This document shows positions 16,289 to 24,742 of a DNA stretch of 53,284 nt, in pieces; within the stretch, counting starts at the first letter, position 1, and the number at the start of each line of letters is the position of its first letter. The notes beneath the pieces were generated by a model, which did no database searches, was not told where the DNA came from, and was given only the letters and a program-made list of their open reading frames with translations. The position numbers were made by a program, and so were the translations under genes. This DNA is from Alphaproteobacteria bacterium (GTDB lineage: Bacteria; Pseudomonadota; Alphaproteobacteria; Rs-D84): positions 1-53,284 of the forward strand of contig JAGBVH010000019.1 in the NCBI GenBank assembly GCA_017630405.1. The letters are read 5' to 3'.

Positions 16289-16336
16289 ACTATATATTGA
16301 TATCAAATCAAAAAAACAATCACTATATATTGTGTT
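16289..16336 (+). promoter_or_regulatory. Tandem NrdR-box-like sites upstream of nrdD
   Basis: ACTATATATTG occurs twice (16289-16299 and 16322-16332), 33 bp apart, close to three helical turns. The second extends to CACTATATATTGTGTT, very near the known ACAC-ATATAT-GTGT consensus. NrdR represses ribonucleotide reductase operons through paired boxes, so function fits the next gene. Confidence 0.7.
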
Positions 16337-16359
16337 TTAACAGAAAGTGGAGTTTTAAA

Positions 16360-18396
16360 ATGTCAGAAACACAAAATGAAATAAAAATTCAGATTACACC
16401 GACACTTACGACACATTTGGTCGCTGTTCAGAAGCGCAGTGGTGAAACGGTTCCTTTTGATGCCAAGAAGATTTATGAGGCCATCAAAAAGGCTGTTGCG
16501 GTCACCACTGAAATATCTGATGTCGAGGTTGTCAAAGTAACACAAGATGTATTAAAGCGTTTGGATGAAAAGTTTTCGGACAAAACCCCAACAGTTGAAA
16601 ATATTCAGGATACTGTTATTCAAACATTGATGGACAATCGCGCATACAAAACAGCCGAGGCTTATATAATTTATCGCCAAAAGCGCACAGAAATTCGCGA
16701 ATCAATGGTTGATGCGGTCGAAGTTATCGAAGGTTATGTTGGTGGTTCAAACTGGCGCATCAAAGAAAATGCAAATGTTGGCTATTCCATCGGTGGCCTT
16801 ATTTTGCGTACCAGCGAACGCGTGACCGCGGAATATTGGTTGAACCTGTATCCGCGGGCGGTTGCTGAAGCGCACAAGACTGCTGCAATCCATGTTCATG
16901 ACCTTGGGTGGCTGACTGGATATTGCGCGGGTTGGTCGCTGCGTGAATTGTTGTACGAAGGATTTAACGGTGTTAATGGTTATCTGCACTGTGAACCTGC
17001 CAAGCATATGGCAACCGCTATTTCGCATATGGTGAATTTCCTTGGCACACTTCAGAATGAATTTGCAGGGGCCCAGGCCTTCTCATCTGTGGATACATAT
17101 CTGGCGCCATATGTTCGCGTTGATAACTTATCCTATGCGGATGTTAAAAATGCGATGCAGACATTGATATTTAACTGTGCTGTACCATGTCGTTGGGGCA
17201 CCCAGACACCATTTATTAACTTCACATTCGACTGGACATGCCCAGAAGATTTGAAGTCCCAGCATCCATTTATCGGCAGAAAACAAGTTGATTTCACATA
17301 TGGTGATCTGCAGGCGGAAATGGATTTGATTAACAAAGCATTTTTGGAAGTTATGACCGAAGGTGATGCATTGGGTCGTCCGTTTACATTCCCAATTCCA
17401 ACCTATAACATCACACCGGATTTCCCATGGAATCATCCAAATGTAAAGCCATTGTTTGATTTGGCTGCTAAATACGGTATTCCAAACTTCCAGAACTTTT
17501 TGAATTCTGACTTGAATCCAACGGATGTTCGTTCTATGTGCTGTCGTTTGCGCTTGGATGTTCGTGAATTGTTAAAGCGTGGTGGTGGTCTGTTTGGTTC
17601 CGCAGAAAAGACAGGTTCAATTGGTGTTGTCACAATTAACTTGGCTCGTTTGGGCTATATCCATCGTGGCAACCGCGAAGGTCTGTTTGCTGAACTGAAA
17701 CGCTTGCTGGATTTGGGACGCGACAGTTTGGAAATCAAGCGCGACATTATATCCAAGAATATGGAGCGTGGTCTGTATCCATTTACAAAACGCTATCTGG
17801 GGAACTGGAATCATCACTTCTCTACGATTGGTGTAAATGGTGCAAACGAAATGGTTCGCAACTTTACTGGTGATAAAGAAAATATTGCAACACCAATGGG
17901 TAAAAAATTGGTTTTGGATGTTATGGACTTTATCCGTGAAAACTTGGCGACTTTCCAGGAACAAACGGGCAATCTGTATAATCTGGAAGCGACCCCAGCC
18001 GAAGGTTGTTCATATCGCTTTGCCAAAACAGACGTCAAGAACTTCCCTGATATTATCACAGCGGGAACCAAGGACGCACCATACTATACAAATTCAACAC
18101 AACTGCCTGTGAACTTTACAGACGACCCATTTGTCGCGCTGGAACATCAGGAAGAATTACAACGTAAATATACCGGTGGTACGATGTTGCACCTGTACAT
18201 GGGTGAACCAGTATCCAGCGGTGATGCCGCCCAGAAAATTGTGCGCACGATATTTGAAAATTACAAAGTTCCATACATGACTTTGACACCAACATTTTCA
18301 ATCTGTCCAAAGCATGGTTATCTGCCAGGCAAGCACGAGTTTTGTCCGAAATGCGATGCAGAAAATGCCGCAAATCAGAACAATAACGAACAATAA
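16360..18396 (+). CDS. nrdD: Anaerobic ribonucleoside-triphosphate reductase, main chain lacking the glycyl-radical loop
   Basis: Class III reductase that converts NTPs to dNTPs without oxygen. The 678-residue chain begins at the ATG at 16360 with AGTGGAG upstream. It has an N-terminal ATP-cone (VQKRSGETVPFDAKKI, about 25-40), the catalytic barrel with TPFINFTFDWTCP (about 285) and DVRSMCCRLRLD (about 390), and a C-terminal zinc knuckle CPKHGYLPGKHEFCPKC (about 649-665). The canonical family continues at once with CEVYSR-x-x-GY, the loop bearing the glycyl radical. Here the chain instead ends in a short Asn/Gln-rich tail and stops. The missing loop is encoded by the next gene. Confidence 0.95.
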   Translation: MSETQNEIKIQITPTLTTHLVAVQKRSGETVPFDAKKIYEAIKKAVAVTTEISDVEVVKVTQDVLKRLDEKFSDKTPTVENIQDTVIQTLMDNRAYKTAEAYIIYRQKRTEIRESMVDAVEVIEGYVGGSNWRIKENANVGYSIGGLILRTSERVTAEYWLNLYPRAVAEAHKTAAIHVHDLGWLTGYCAGWSLRELLYEGFNGVNGYLHCEPAKHMATAISHMVNFLGTLQNEFAGAQAFSSVDTYLAPYVRVDNLSYADVKNAMQTLIFNCAVPCRWGTQTPFINFTFDWTCPEDLKSQHPFIGRKQVDFTYGDLQAEMDLINKAFLEVMTEGDALGRPFTFPIPTYNITPDFPWNHPNVKPLFDLAAKYGIPNFQNFLNSDLNPTDVRSMCCRLRLDVRELLKRGGGLFGSAEKTGSIGVVTINLARLGYIHRGNREGLFAELKRLLDLGRDSLEIKRDIISKNMERGLYPFTKRYLGNWNHHFSTIGVNGANEMVRNFTGDKENIATPMGKKLVLDVMDFIRENLATFQEQTGNLYNLEATPAEGCSYRFAKTDVKNFPDIITAGTKDAPYYTNSTQLPVNFTDDPFVALEHQEELQRKYTGGTMLHLYMGEPVSSGDAAQKIVRTIFENYKVPYMTLTPTFSICPKHGYLPGKHEFCPKCDAENAANQNNNEQ

Positions 18397-18443
18397 AAAA
18401 TCAGTCATATAAATAAAAAATTAACAACAAGGGAGGAGATATT

Positions 18444-18626
18444 ATGACCACAAACTGCAACAGAACACAATGCGAAGTATTTTCACGTTCAATGGGCTTT
18501 ATCAGACCTGTTTCGAACTTTAACATTGGTAAATATTCTGAGTTCTGTGAACGTAAAACATTTACAGAAGAAAACAGTTTGTCCGCTGGTCAGCGTCACT
18601 CTGACTTGTTAAAGAAAGCGGCATAA
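18444..18626 (+). CDS. Stand-alone glycyl-radical domain of the anaerobic ribonucleotide reductase
   Basis: A 60-residue protein containing CEVFSRSMGFIRPVSNFN, which matches the C-terminal NrdD segment CEVYSR-x-TGYYRPVxxWN residue for residue, and then IGKYSEFCERKTF, matching the family's N-x-GK-x-EF-x-x-RK-x-Y ending. The radical Gly should be residue 18. It starts with MTTNC and has a strong GGGAGGAG ribosome site about 6 nt before the ATG. There are 47 nt with stops between it and nrdD, so this is a true split, not a frameshift. The C-terminal 17 residues go beyond the usual end. It overlaps the logic of GrcA/YfiD, a spare glycyl-radical domain for pyruvate formate-lyase, and should dock on NrdD. 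Confidence 0.88.
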   Translation: MTTNCNRTQCEVFSRSMGFIRPVSNFNIGKYSEFCERKTFTEENSLSAGQRHSDLLKKAA

Positions 18627-18630
18627 TATC

Positions 18631-19332
18631 ATGCGTGATATTCAAATCGGGGGATTGGTTTCGTTCACCACAATCGATTATCCTGGGAAATTGGCCGCTG
18701 TGCTGTTCTTGACGGGTTGTCCTTTGCGATGTGCGTATTGTTCCAATCCCCATTTATTATCCCCGCGTGACGGTGAATATGACCCAGCGCGTGTATTTGA
18801 ATGGCTGCAATCCCGCGTGGGAAAACTGGAAGCGGTCGTATTTTCCGGTGGCGAAGCGTTAATGCAATCCGATGCGGCGATTGACTATATGCGTCGTGTG
18901 CGTGAACTGGGTTTCAAGATCGGACTGCATACAAACGGCTTTTATCCCGAAACCTTAAAGCGTGCAATCGATACGATTGATTGGGTTGGTTTGGATTTCA
19001 AGGCCACGCGCGAAAAATATCCGGATTTGACGGGTCAACATATTGCCTATGACAATATGATACGCAGCCTTGATGTTTGGCTGGAATCAGGCAAAGATTT
19101 TGAAGTGCGCGTCACCTGTGATCCGCGATATATAACTAAATCAGATTTGCTTGAAATTTCGCAATTACTGTCGGGGCGTGGGGTAAAAAATCTGGCGATA
19201 CAGAAATATGTGCCGCATTTCGAACAGGAAAATCAAACCACAACACCGGCCCAACGCGAACAGTTCTTTTGTGATAATGAACTGCGTGACCAGATAAATA
19301 ATCAAATTGAAAACGTGATTTGGCGTGAATAA
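18631..19332 (+). CDS. nrdG: Anaerobic ribonucleotide reductase activating protein (radical SAM)
   Basis: Uses S-adenosylmethionine and a [4Fe-4S] cluster to make the glycyl radical on NrdD. The 233-residue protein has the radical-SAM CxxxCxxC motif as C30-PLR-C34-AY-C37, then FSGGEALMQ (about 71-79; SAM-binding GGE), and a HTNGFYPE region. The ATG at 18631 is 4 nt after the stop of the glycyl-radical gene, suggesting translational coupling. Family members of the longer type (PFL-activase-like NrdG2) match best. It needs a low-potential electron donor, possibly the ferredoxin at 6789. Confidence 0.93.
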   Translation: MRDIQIGGLVSFTTIDYPGKLAAVLFLTGCPLRCAYCSNPHLLSPRDGEYDPARVFEWLQSRVGKLEAVVFSGGEALMQSDAAIDYMRRVRELGFKIGLHTNGFYPETLKRAIDTIDWVGLDFKATREKYPDLTGQHIAYDNMIRSLDVWLESGKDFEVRVTCDPRYITKSDLLEISQLLSGRGVKNLAIQKYVPHFEQENQTTTPAQREQFFCDNELRDQINNQIENVIWRE

Positions 19333-19358
19333 AAAAGGTGCCCATTGGCACCCTTTTT
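19331..19358. terminator. Bidirectional terminator after nrdG
   Basis: GGTGCC (19337-19342) pairs with GGCACC (19347-19352) around loop CATT, flanked by an A run and a T run. Confidence 0.85.
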
Positions 19359-19804
19359 TATCTAACATTAACAATGCGCGACCATTTAGCAATCAGAGCA
19401 TGGTTTTCAGTGTATATTGGTTCAACAGTGACAGTGGATTGCCAACCGTCAAATATATCAATTGCGTGCTTTGCATCCTCTGGGGCAATATGTAATTCTG
19501 CCTTGCCATTGTTAATATCCGCATAATAATGTTCAAACTTGAATCCCAGTGTTTCCAACAGGCTAGCAAGCTGAATTTCAATGCTGTGGTCCGAACATAC
19601 AAAACCAACACGCGCCTCGCCTTCAGATGTTACCAAGTTTTTGCTGAAGCTTGCAATACTGCCTGGCAGGCGTTTGCCAAGTGAATTCAGATTGTGCATA
19701 ACTTCGGAATAGGTCAACAGTTTCTTTTCTGCTTTTTTGAAACTGGCCGCGATGTTTTGTTTTGGTGCTGGCTTGCCCTTGAAGAGTCGATTAAATATTG
19801 CCAT
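19358..19804 (-). CDS. Conserved-looking cytoplasmic protein, unknown function
   Basis: 148 residues beginning MAIFNRLFKGKP with AAAGGA 8 nt upstream; this start is preferred over the upstream ATG at 19834. The N-terminal 35 residues are basic. The rest is a mixed alpha/beta domain with SEGEARVGFVCSDHSIEIQ and ETLGFKFEHYYADINNGKAELHIAP, and Trp near the end (WQSTVTVE, WSRIV). No motif recognised. It is monocistronic, converging on nrdG. Confidence 0.65.
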   Translation of the reverse strand: MAIFNRLFKGKPAPKQNIAASFKKAEKKLLTYSEVMHNLNSLGKRLPGSIASFSKNLVTSEGEARVGFVCSDHSIEIQLASLLETLGFKFEHYYADINNGKAELHIAPEDAKHAIDIFDGWQSTVTVEPIYTENHALIAKWSRIVNVR

Positions 19805-19874
19805 GTTTTTATCCTTTTTCTTTGAATATAGCACGAAAAAGGTAAAAAGTCAAAAAACAGACTGTTTTTTTTAG

Positions 19875-21119
19875 CTATTTACAAACAACAACATATGGTG
19901 GCAAAGAACGCGCTTCATCAATTCCGGTATCGCCACAATCCATACAGTTAAATTTACGGTTTTGTGAATAGGTTTTCCCCAGTGGAACAGCGATATTCGA
20001 CACCGCATCAACATTTTTGATATAGTTTGCATTTGGGAACCCGAAATAAAACGCCTTGGACGGGCCAGAGCAGGCTTTTACTTCTTTTGATGGATAGCAA
20101 CGCGCATCATTGATTTTAGCAGGATCTGGTACGCAAACAGAAGTGCAGTTGTCTGTATTAGTCAGCATTACCTCGCAGTCAGTGCACGAAGATTGCGGAA
20201 TTAGCAAAGTTGTCCCAAAACCACCATATACATTTTGTATTTTGATGTTTTCGCATTTTTTTGTTTCTACTGATATATTCGGGTCGTCAACACATTCCCA
20301 TTCCAGAGTGCTATAGTTTAATCGTGCAATCAGATTGCCGGGGCAACTTTTTTCAGGGAACGGATTGATACATTCCCACACATCGTCAACCATAATCGCG
20401 GTCTGACTTTCCGCACAAAGCGGTTTTCTGGACTCGTCAGGTATACACTCTTGTGTGTCGTAATCCCAGACCATATCGCCACCGCAGTCAGTTTTGGTAT
20501 TTATGCTGATACATTGCCAGCGACCAAAACGATATGTTTTTACAGTGCCGGCAGGACAAATGATGTTTGATACAGCAGTGTTTTCAAAGTTTGAAGCCTC
20601 GTCAGGCATTTCGTACTGTGTTAAATACACCAGTTGTCCGTCATGTAATTGCATTTGGGATATTATGGCCTTGGGAACAATTCGTTTAGAAGAAGTGCCA
20701 CCAGATTCGATAGTGTTTCCTTGGAAAATTCCAAAAGTACCAGCGTCCGAATAATATGTTTCTAGAATTTCCATCATATTGTTATAGTCGGCCCCATCGA
20801 CTGGTGCGGTTGCGGTGACGATATAACTAAATTCTGGTTTTTTGTTTTTTACGATTTCGCACTGTGTAACCTTTAGATTCTTGTTAAGGCATATAAATTC
20901 ACTGTTAATTTGGTTTTTATTTATACAGTCATCGTTAAACTCAATGCCGTTTATCTGTGCATTATGCAGGGCGGCTGCGCATTGAGCGATAGCGCGCATA
21001 TCTGCCTTGGTTACCGCGTGTTCGGTTTCGATTTGTTCTACGCGCTGACTGGGGCTGCCCATCATATAGAAACTGGCCATAAACAGTAGTGTCAGCAACA
21101 TAATAAAAATATTCATCAT
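19875..21119 (-). CDS. Cys-rich membrane-anchored/secreted protein, pilin-like N-terminus
   Basis: 414 residues with one N-terminal hydrophobic helix (about 2-20, MNIFIMLLTLLFMASFYMMG) followed by a soluble domain. The early part (EHAVTKADMRAIAQCAAALHNAQ) is helical and resembles the stalk after a minor-pilin or PilV/shufflon-type anchor. The C-terminal 250 residues are Cys-rich with repeating FGRWQC / DVWEC / LEWEC units (W-x-C pattern, three copies), suggesting a small disulfide repeat, and DCGDTG near the end. It is likely exposed outside the inner membrane. Function unknown. It diverges from lptE. Confidence 0.6.
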   Translation of the reverse strand: MMNIFIMLLTLLFMASFYMMGSPSQRVEQIETEHAVTKADMRAIAQCAAALHNAQINGIEFNDDCINKNQINSEFICLNKNLKVTQCEIVKNKKPEFSYIVTATAPVDGADYNNMMEILETYYSDAGTFGIFQGNTIESGGTSSKRIVPKAIISQMQLHDGQLVYLTQYEMPDEASNFENTAVSNIICPAGTVKTYRFGRWQCISINTKTDCGGDMVWDYDTQECIPDESRKPLCAESQTAIMVDDVWECINPFPEKSCPGNLIARLNYSTLEWECVDDPNISVETKKCENIKIQNVYGGFGTTLLIPQSSCTDCEVMLTNTDNCTSVCVPDPAKINDARCYPSKEVKACSGPSKAFYFGFPNANYIKNVDAVSNIAVPLGKTYSQNRKFNCMDCGDTGIDEARSLPPYVVVCK

Positions 21120-21188
21120 TCCCTCTTGCGATTTATAAAAAGTCTAGGTAATATACAAATAAATTGCAACAGGAAATCTGGTATTAAT

Positions 21189-21674
21189 ATGAAAAAAATT
21201 TTGATATTGCTATTAATGGTAATTATGTCTGGCTGTGGATTTATTCCTATGTTTTCCAACCACGATACGGATATTTATGTCACACCAATCAGCGGTATTA
21301 ACGGCATAGAGCTGCGAAACGCCCTGTGGGCAAAATTTGGTGGGCAACGGGGTCAGGATGCCAAATATACATTAACGGTTAATTTGAACAACCCTGTTAC
21401 GCAGTACAAGGCTCTTGACCGTACTGGTGGCGCGACCTGGCAGGAAGTATCATTAAAGGCATCTTACACACTGTCTGTTGACGGCAAAGATATTGCTTCG
21501 GGCAGCGAGCGTGTGGCCGAATCCTATCCTTTTGTGCAGTTTATGGTTGCATCCAACGCTTCGTATAACAGCGCGGTTCAAAATGCCATTACAGTTTTGG
21601 CGGAAAAAATCAGCACACGCGCAATTGCGGAAACATATCGTTACAACAAAAAACTGGATGTACCGGCACAATGA
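21189..21674 (+). CDS. lptE: LPS-assembly lipoprotein LptE
   Basis: The 161-residue lipoprotein has a lipobox MSGC (acylation Cys near residue 16) after a short hydrophobic signal, and then an LptE-like alpha/beta fold with YTLTVNLNN and ERVAESYPF. The position directly in front of holA, with overlapping ATGA, is the usual alphaproteobacterial arrangement. LptE plugs the LptD barrel and supports LPS export. The start follows a poor ribosome site (AACAGGAAATCTGG upstream, 12 nt); the upstream ATG at 21126 adds 21 residues that are not signal-like. Assignment relies on lipobox, length and context. Confidence 0.75.
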   Translation: MKKILILLLMVIMSGCGFIPMFSNHDTDIYVTPISGINGIELRNALWAKFGGQRGQDAKYTLTVNLNNPVTQYKALDRTGGATWQEVSLKASYTLSVDGKDIASGSERVAESYPFVQFMVASNASYNSAVQNAITVLAEKISTRAIAETYRYNKKLDVPAQ

Positions 21675-22660
21675 AGTGGAAAGAATCAGATTTTAGCACA
21701 GGTATCACCAATATTCGTGCGGTCTTGATATATGGACCGGATGCCGGCAAGGTTGATGAGTTTTGTGATATGGCCGTATCTAAACTCTCGATTGACAAAG
21801 ACAACCTATTTGCGCTGGATTCGGACGATTTGCGTGAAAAACAGGATGCTCTTTTTGCCGAAGCCTGTATGCCATCAATGTTTGGTGGCCAGAAAATGGT
21901 CCTGATTTCAAACGCGGGTGATTCAGATGCCAAACAAATAGAAGAATTGGTTTCGCACCCCAGTTTATGCGCAACAGTTATCGTTACTGGCGGCGATTTG
22001 CGTTCGGGTGGCGGGCTGCGTTCATTGTTCGAAGGCGCTGACAATATGGCGGCGCTGGCGTGTTATACCGATGATGCGCGCACACTTGCGACACTGATAC
22101 GAAATGAATTGTCGGCCGCTGCCGGTATTCAACAGATTACACCGGATGCTATGGCGTATATGACAACACATCTTGGTGGGGATCGTGGTATTACGCGCGG
22201 CTTTTTGACCAAGATAGCCCTGTATGTAAATGACAAACGCATAGTTGAATTAAGTGATGTTGAAAAATGCCTGCCTGATACAGGTGCTGCGGATATGGAT
22301 GATTTTTTGTATTCCTTGACCGCGGGGCATATCCAGCAAACTATGATGGCGCTGGACAGATTACTGTACGGCAATGCGGAACCAAATATGATGGTTCGTA
22401 TGTTGGACAGTCATTTCAAAAAGTTAATGGTTGCGGTTGTTGATGGTCATCTGCCTCGTTTGTTCTGGAAAGTGGCGGAAAAATTTAACCAGGCAATCAA
22501 AATCTGGCCGGAATCAGAAATTTCTGCTGTGTTGGTTCGATTGAACGAACTGGAGCGCCAGTTGCGCACAACTGGTATGCCATCGGAAATATTACTGCGC
22601 GATTTTGCGTTGAAATTATCTGTTCGTGCGGCCAAATTGGCGATTAAAAGAAGGAATTAA
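21671..22660 (+). CDS. holA: DNA polymerase III subunit delta
   Basis: Clamp-loader subunit that opens the beta clamp. 329 residues, of the usual length. The N-terminal domain has the AAA+-like VLIYGPDAGKVDE (about 16-28), with a non-Walker GK that is expected for delta, and a strand FALDSDDL. A RIRNEL-like and MVRMLDSHFKKL pattern and C-terminal helices (FALKLSVRAAKLAIKRR) match family. ATGA overlaps the lptE stop, giving translational coupling. Cytoplasmic. Confidence 0.88.
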   Translation: MKWKESDFSTGITNIRAVLIYGPDAGKVDEFCDMAVSKLSIDKDNLFALDSDDLREKQDALFAEACMPSMFGGQKMVLISNAGDSDAKQIEELVSHPSLCATVIVTGGDLRSGGGLRSLFEGADNMAALACYTDDARTLATLIRNELSAAAGIQQITPDAMAYMTTHLGGDRGITRGFLTKIALYVNDKRIVELSDVEKCLPDTGAADMDDFLYSLTAGHIQQTMMALDRLLYGNAEPNMMVRMLDSHFKKLMVAVVDGHLPRLFWKVAEKFNQAIKIWPESEISAVLVRLNELERQLRTTGMPSEILLRDFALKLSVRAAKLAIKRRN

Positions 22661-22662
22661 AA

Positions 22663-23424
22663 ATGTTGGCATCTGTTTATGCACCCAAAGATTTTAAGCG
22701 TCTGCGTGCGGCGGGCGATATTGTCGCGCGTTGTTTTGATTTTATATCCCCATATATCAAGGCGGGTATATCGACTGGCGAAATTGACCGTCTTGTTGCG
22801 CAGTTTTTAAAAGAAAATGGTGCGCGTTCATCTGATCTTGGATATCAGGGTTACCCAAAACATATTTGTACATCTGTAAACGACGTGATTGTACATGGCA
22901 TTCCCAGCGATGATTGTATCCTAAAGGATGGCGATATTGTAAATGTTGACCTGACGGCCGAGTACAAGGGTTTTCATGGAGATGCATCGCGTATGTTTAT
23001 GATTGGTAATGTGTCTCCCCAGGCGCGCAAACTGGTTCAGGTATGTCAGGATGCGATGAATGCTGCTATTTCTATATGCGCACCAGGTGTACCATTATCG
23101 GAAATCGGCAAAACCATAGAAGAAGTTGTAAAGCCGCATGGTTTTTCTATATCACGCGATTTTGTTGGGCACGGTATCGGCAAGGTTATGCACGATGACC
23201 CCCAGATATATCATTTTTATGACAAGCGTTGGGACAAGGTTAAAATGGTCCCTGGGCTGGTGTTTACGATTGAACCTATGATAAACACAGGTTCTGCGGA
23301 ATGTAAAATCGATGCAGATGGTTGGACGGCGCGCACTGTTGATGGTGGCTTGTCGGCTCAATGGGAACATACAATTGGTATTACCGAAGATGGCGCAGTT
23401 ATATTTACCGAGAAAATGATATAA
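22663..23424 (+). CDS. map: Methionine aminopeptidase, type I
   Basis: Removes initiator Met from nascent proteins. The 253-residue enzyme carries the five metal ligands in the expected segments: DGDIVNVDLTAEYKGFHGDASRMF (two Asp), FVGHGIG (His), TIEPMIN (Glu) and QWEHTIGI (Glu). SVNDVIVHGIPSDD carries the substrate His. 2 nt from the holA stop; AAGGA ribosome site inside the end of holA. Normal length. Confidence 0.95.
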   Translation: MLASVYAPKDFKRLRAAGDIVARCFDFISPYIKAGISTGEIDRLVAQFLKENGARSSDLGYQGYPKHICTSVNDVIVHGIPSDDCILKDGDIVNVDLTAEYKGFHGDASRMFMIGNVSPQARKLVQVCQDAMNAAISICAPGVPLSEIGKTIEEVVKPHGFSISRDFVGHGIGKVMHDDPQIYHFYDKRWDKVKMVPGLVFTIEPMINTGSAECKIDADGWTARTVDGGLSAQWEHTIGITEDGAVIFTEKMI

Positions 23425-23425
23425 A

Positions 23426-24127
23426 ATGTCTGATGATAATGAACTTTTTCATGTCGGTCATCGCGAGCGTCTGCGACAAAAGTTTCAAGACGGCAAGTTG
23501 GCTGACTATGAAAAACTAGAGTTATTATTGACCTATTCAATACCGCGTCGCGATGTTCGGCCTTTGGCACGTGCGTTGGCAAAACATTTTGGTGGTGTTT
23601 ACTATGTCTTTACCGCGCCAATGGAAGAATTACTAAAGTTCAAAGGTCTGGGGCGCAGCAGTGCGATTTTAATAAAATTAAACCAAGAACTAGTATCGTT
23701 AAATTATCGTAAAAGCCTTGAAGATGAAAAGGTGTTCTATGATCATCAGACTTTGATAAATTATTTGCGTTGGGAAATGTCTGGATTGGATCACGAAGAA
23801 TTACATATCTATTATCTTGGTAATAATTTCAGGGTTATTAAACAAGAAATTCATTCCAAAGGTTCAATTGACGAAGCGCCAATATATCCGCGTGAAATAA
23901 TTAAAAATGCCCTGTATCTAAATTCGCAGAGCATAATATTAGTACATAATCATCCAACAACTGATAACACTTTTTCGACCGCAGATATTGTTCAAACAGA
24001 ACAGTTAATAGAAATGGCGTCTGTTCATGGAATTCAGGTCTATGATCATTTTGTTGTTGCGGGCGGTATAGTACACTCGATGCGCGGCGAATGTTTCCTT
24101 AACCGTTCAAAATCAATCAACAAATAA
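23426..24127 (+). CDS. radC: RadC-like JAB domain protein
   Basis: 233 residues with N-terminal helix-hairpin-helix-like helices (GLGRSSAILIKL near residue 74) and a C-terminal JAB/MPN+ domain with the metal motif HNHPTTDNTFSTAD (about residues 174-187), where canonical RadC has HNHPSGDPTPS-x-x-D. All His and Asp ligands are conserved. Its stop lies 2 nt after map. Known RadC proteins are widespread and of unclear role; a DNA repair function is doubtful. The 3' end overlaps the convergent gene at 24113 by 15 bp. Confidence 0.92.
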   Translation: MSDDNELFHVGHRERLRQKFQDGKLADYEKLELLLTYSIPRRDVRPLARALAKHFGGVYYVFTAPMEELLKFKGLGRSSAILIKLNQELVSLNYRKSLEDEKVFYDHQTLINYLRWEMSGLDHEELHIYYLGNNFRVIKQEIHSKGSIDEAPIYPREIIKNALYLNSQSIILVHNHPTTDNTFSTADIVQTEQLIEMASVHGIQVYDHFVVAGGIVHSMRGECFLNRSKSINK

Positions 24128-24742
24128 TTCGGCTACATCACAAACTTGTCCAAGTTTTTGTGTTAACACAGGGACTAATTTGTTATCTTTAAATTCATAC
24201 ACAGTACGCGTAGCATTCGTTGGGTCCAGCATAGTTTCGCCCATTGGACGCGATACTTTGATGATTTGGAATTTGGGTTCAAAGTTGAATTGGATTTTTT
24301 GTAGTGCGCAATCTGCGCCTTCGATTGTGAACAGGTTTTCAGGTGTCACATCAATCATTTTGCCATTTGTATTTATTTTTACCTGATATTCATATCGGCT
24401 GTGCGCGTTGCCTGTTTCAATCAATGTTTTTTTGATATAGTCTGCAACACCATCGCCGTTAATATCATCGTCAAATTCTTCTGTGCTGGCGATGCCTACG
24501 CCCGTTTCGTCCGGTTCAAATTCCTGGTATGATTCATCAACCCCCAGTCCATCATCAAACTCGTGCTCTTCGAAGTCGTCTTCGGTTGAGATAGTTGTTG
24601 CAGGTACTGTTATATCGTTTGGGCGTGTCAGTTCCGCCGGAACGGACTGTTCCTTGGATTTGGATATGGTATAAAATACACCAACAACAATTGCCACAGC
24701 GGCAACTAACATAAGATATGCTTTGAAATTTGTTTTATTCAT
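24113..24742 (-). CDS. Membrane-anchored GADC-domain protein, paralogue of 34567-35064
   Basis: 209 residues: one N-terminal transmembrane helix (about 9-27), an acidic linker (about 45-95), and a C-terminal domain starting DINGDGVADYI, with GADC near residue 150, SRPMGETMLDPTNA and a Cys near the end. The C-terminal domain aligns with the lipoprotein at 34567 over its whole length (both have a D-[IV]-N-x-D calcium-like motif, the GADC block, SRP[MV]G and a terminal CDV). Its start codon overlaps the stop of the NPGN-domain gene (ATGA), and the same two-gene order is seen at the other locus. It likely lies in the periplasm. No known family; an inhibitor or immunity partner is a hypothesis. 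Confidence 0.7.
   Translation of the reverse strand: MNKTNFKAYLMLVAAVAIVVGVFYTISKSKEQSVPAELTRPNDITVPATTISTEDDFEEHEFDDGLGVDESYQEFEPDETGVGIASTEEFDDDINGDGVADYIKKTLIETGNAHSRYEYQVKINTNGKMIDVTPENLFTIEGADCALQKIQFNFEPKFQIIKVSRPMGETMLDPTNATRTVYEFKDNKLVPVLTQKLGQVCDVAELFVD

Noticed and set aside
18397-18443. Frameshift or read error breaking nrdD
   Set aside because: The gap has stops in frame, the first ORF has its own C-terminal tail and the second has a strong ribosome site and its own start; this is not a simple frameshift.
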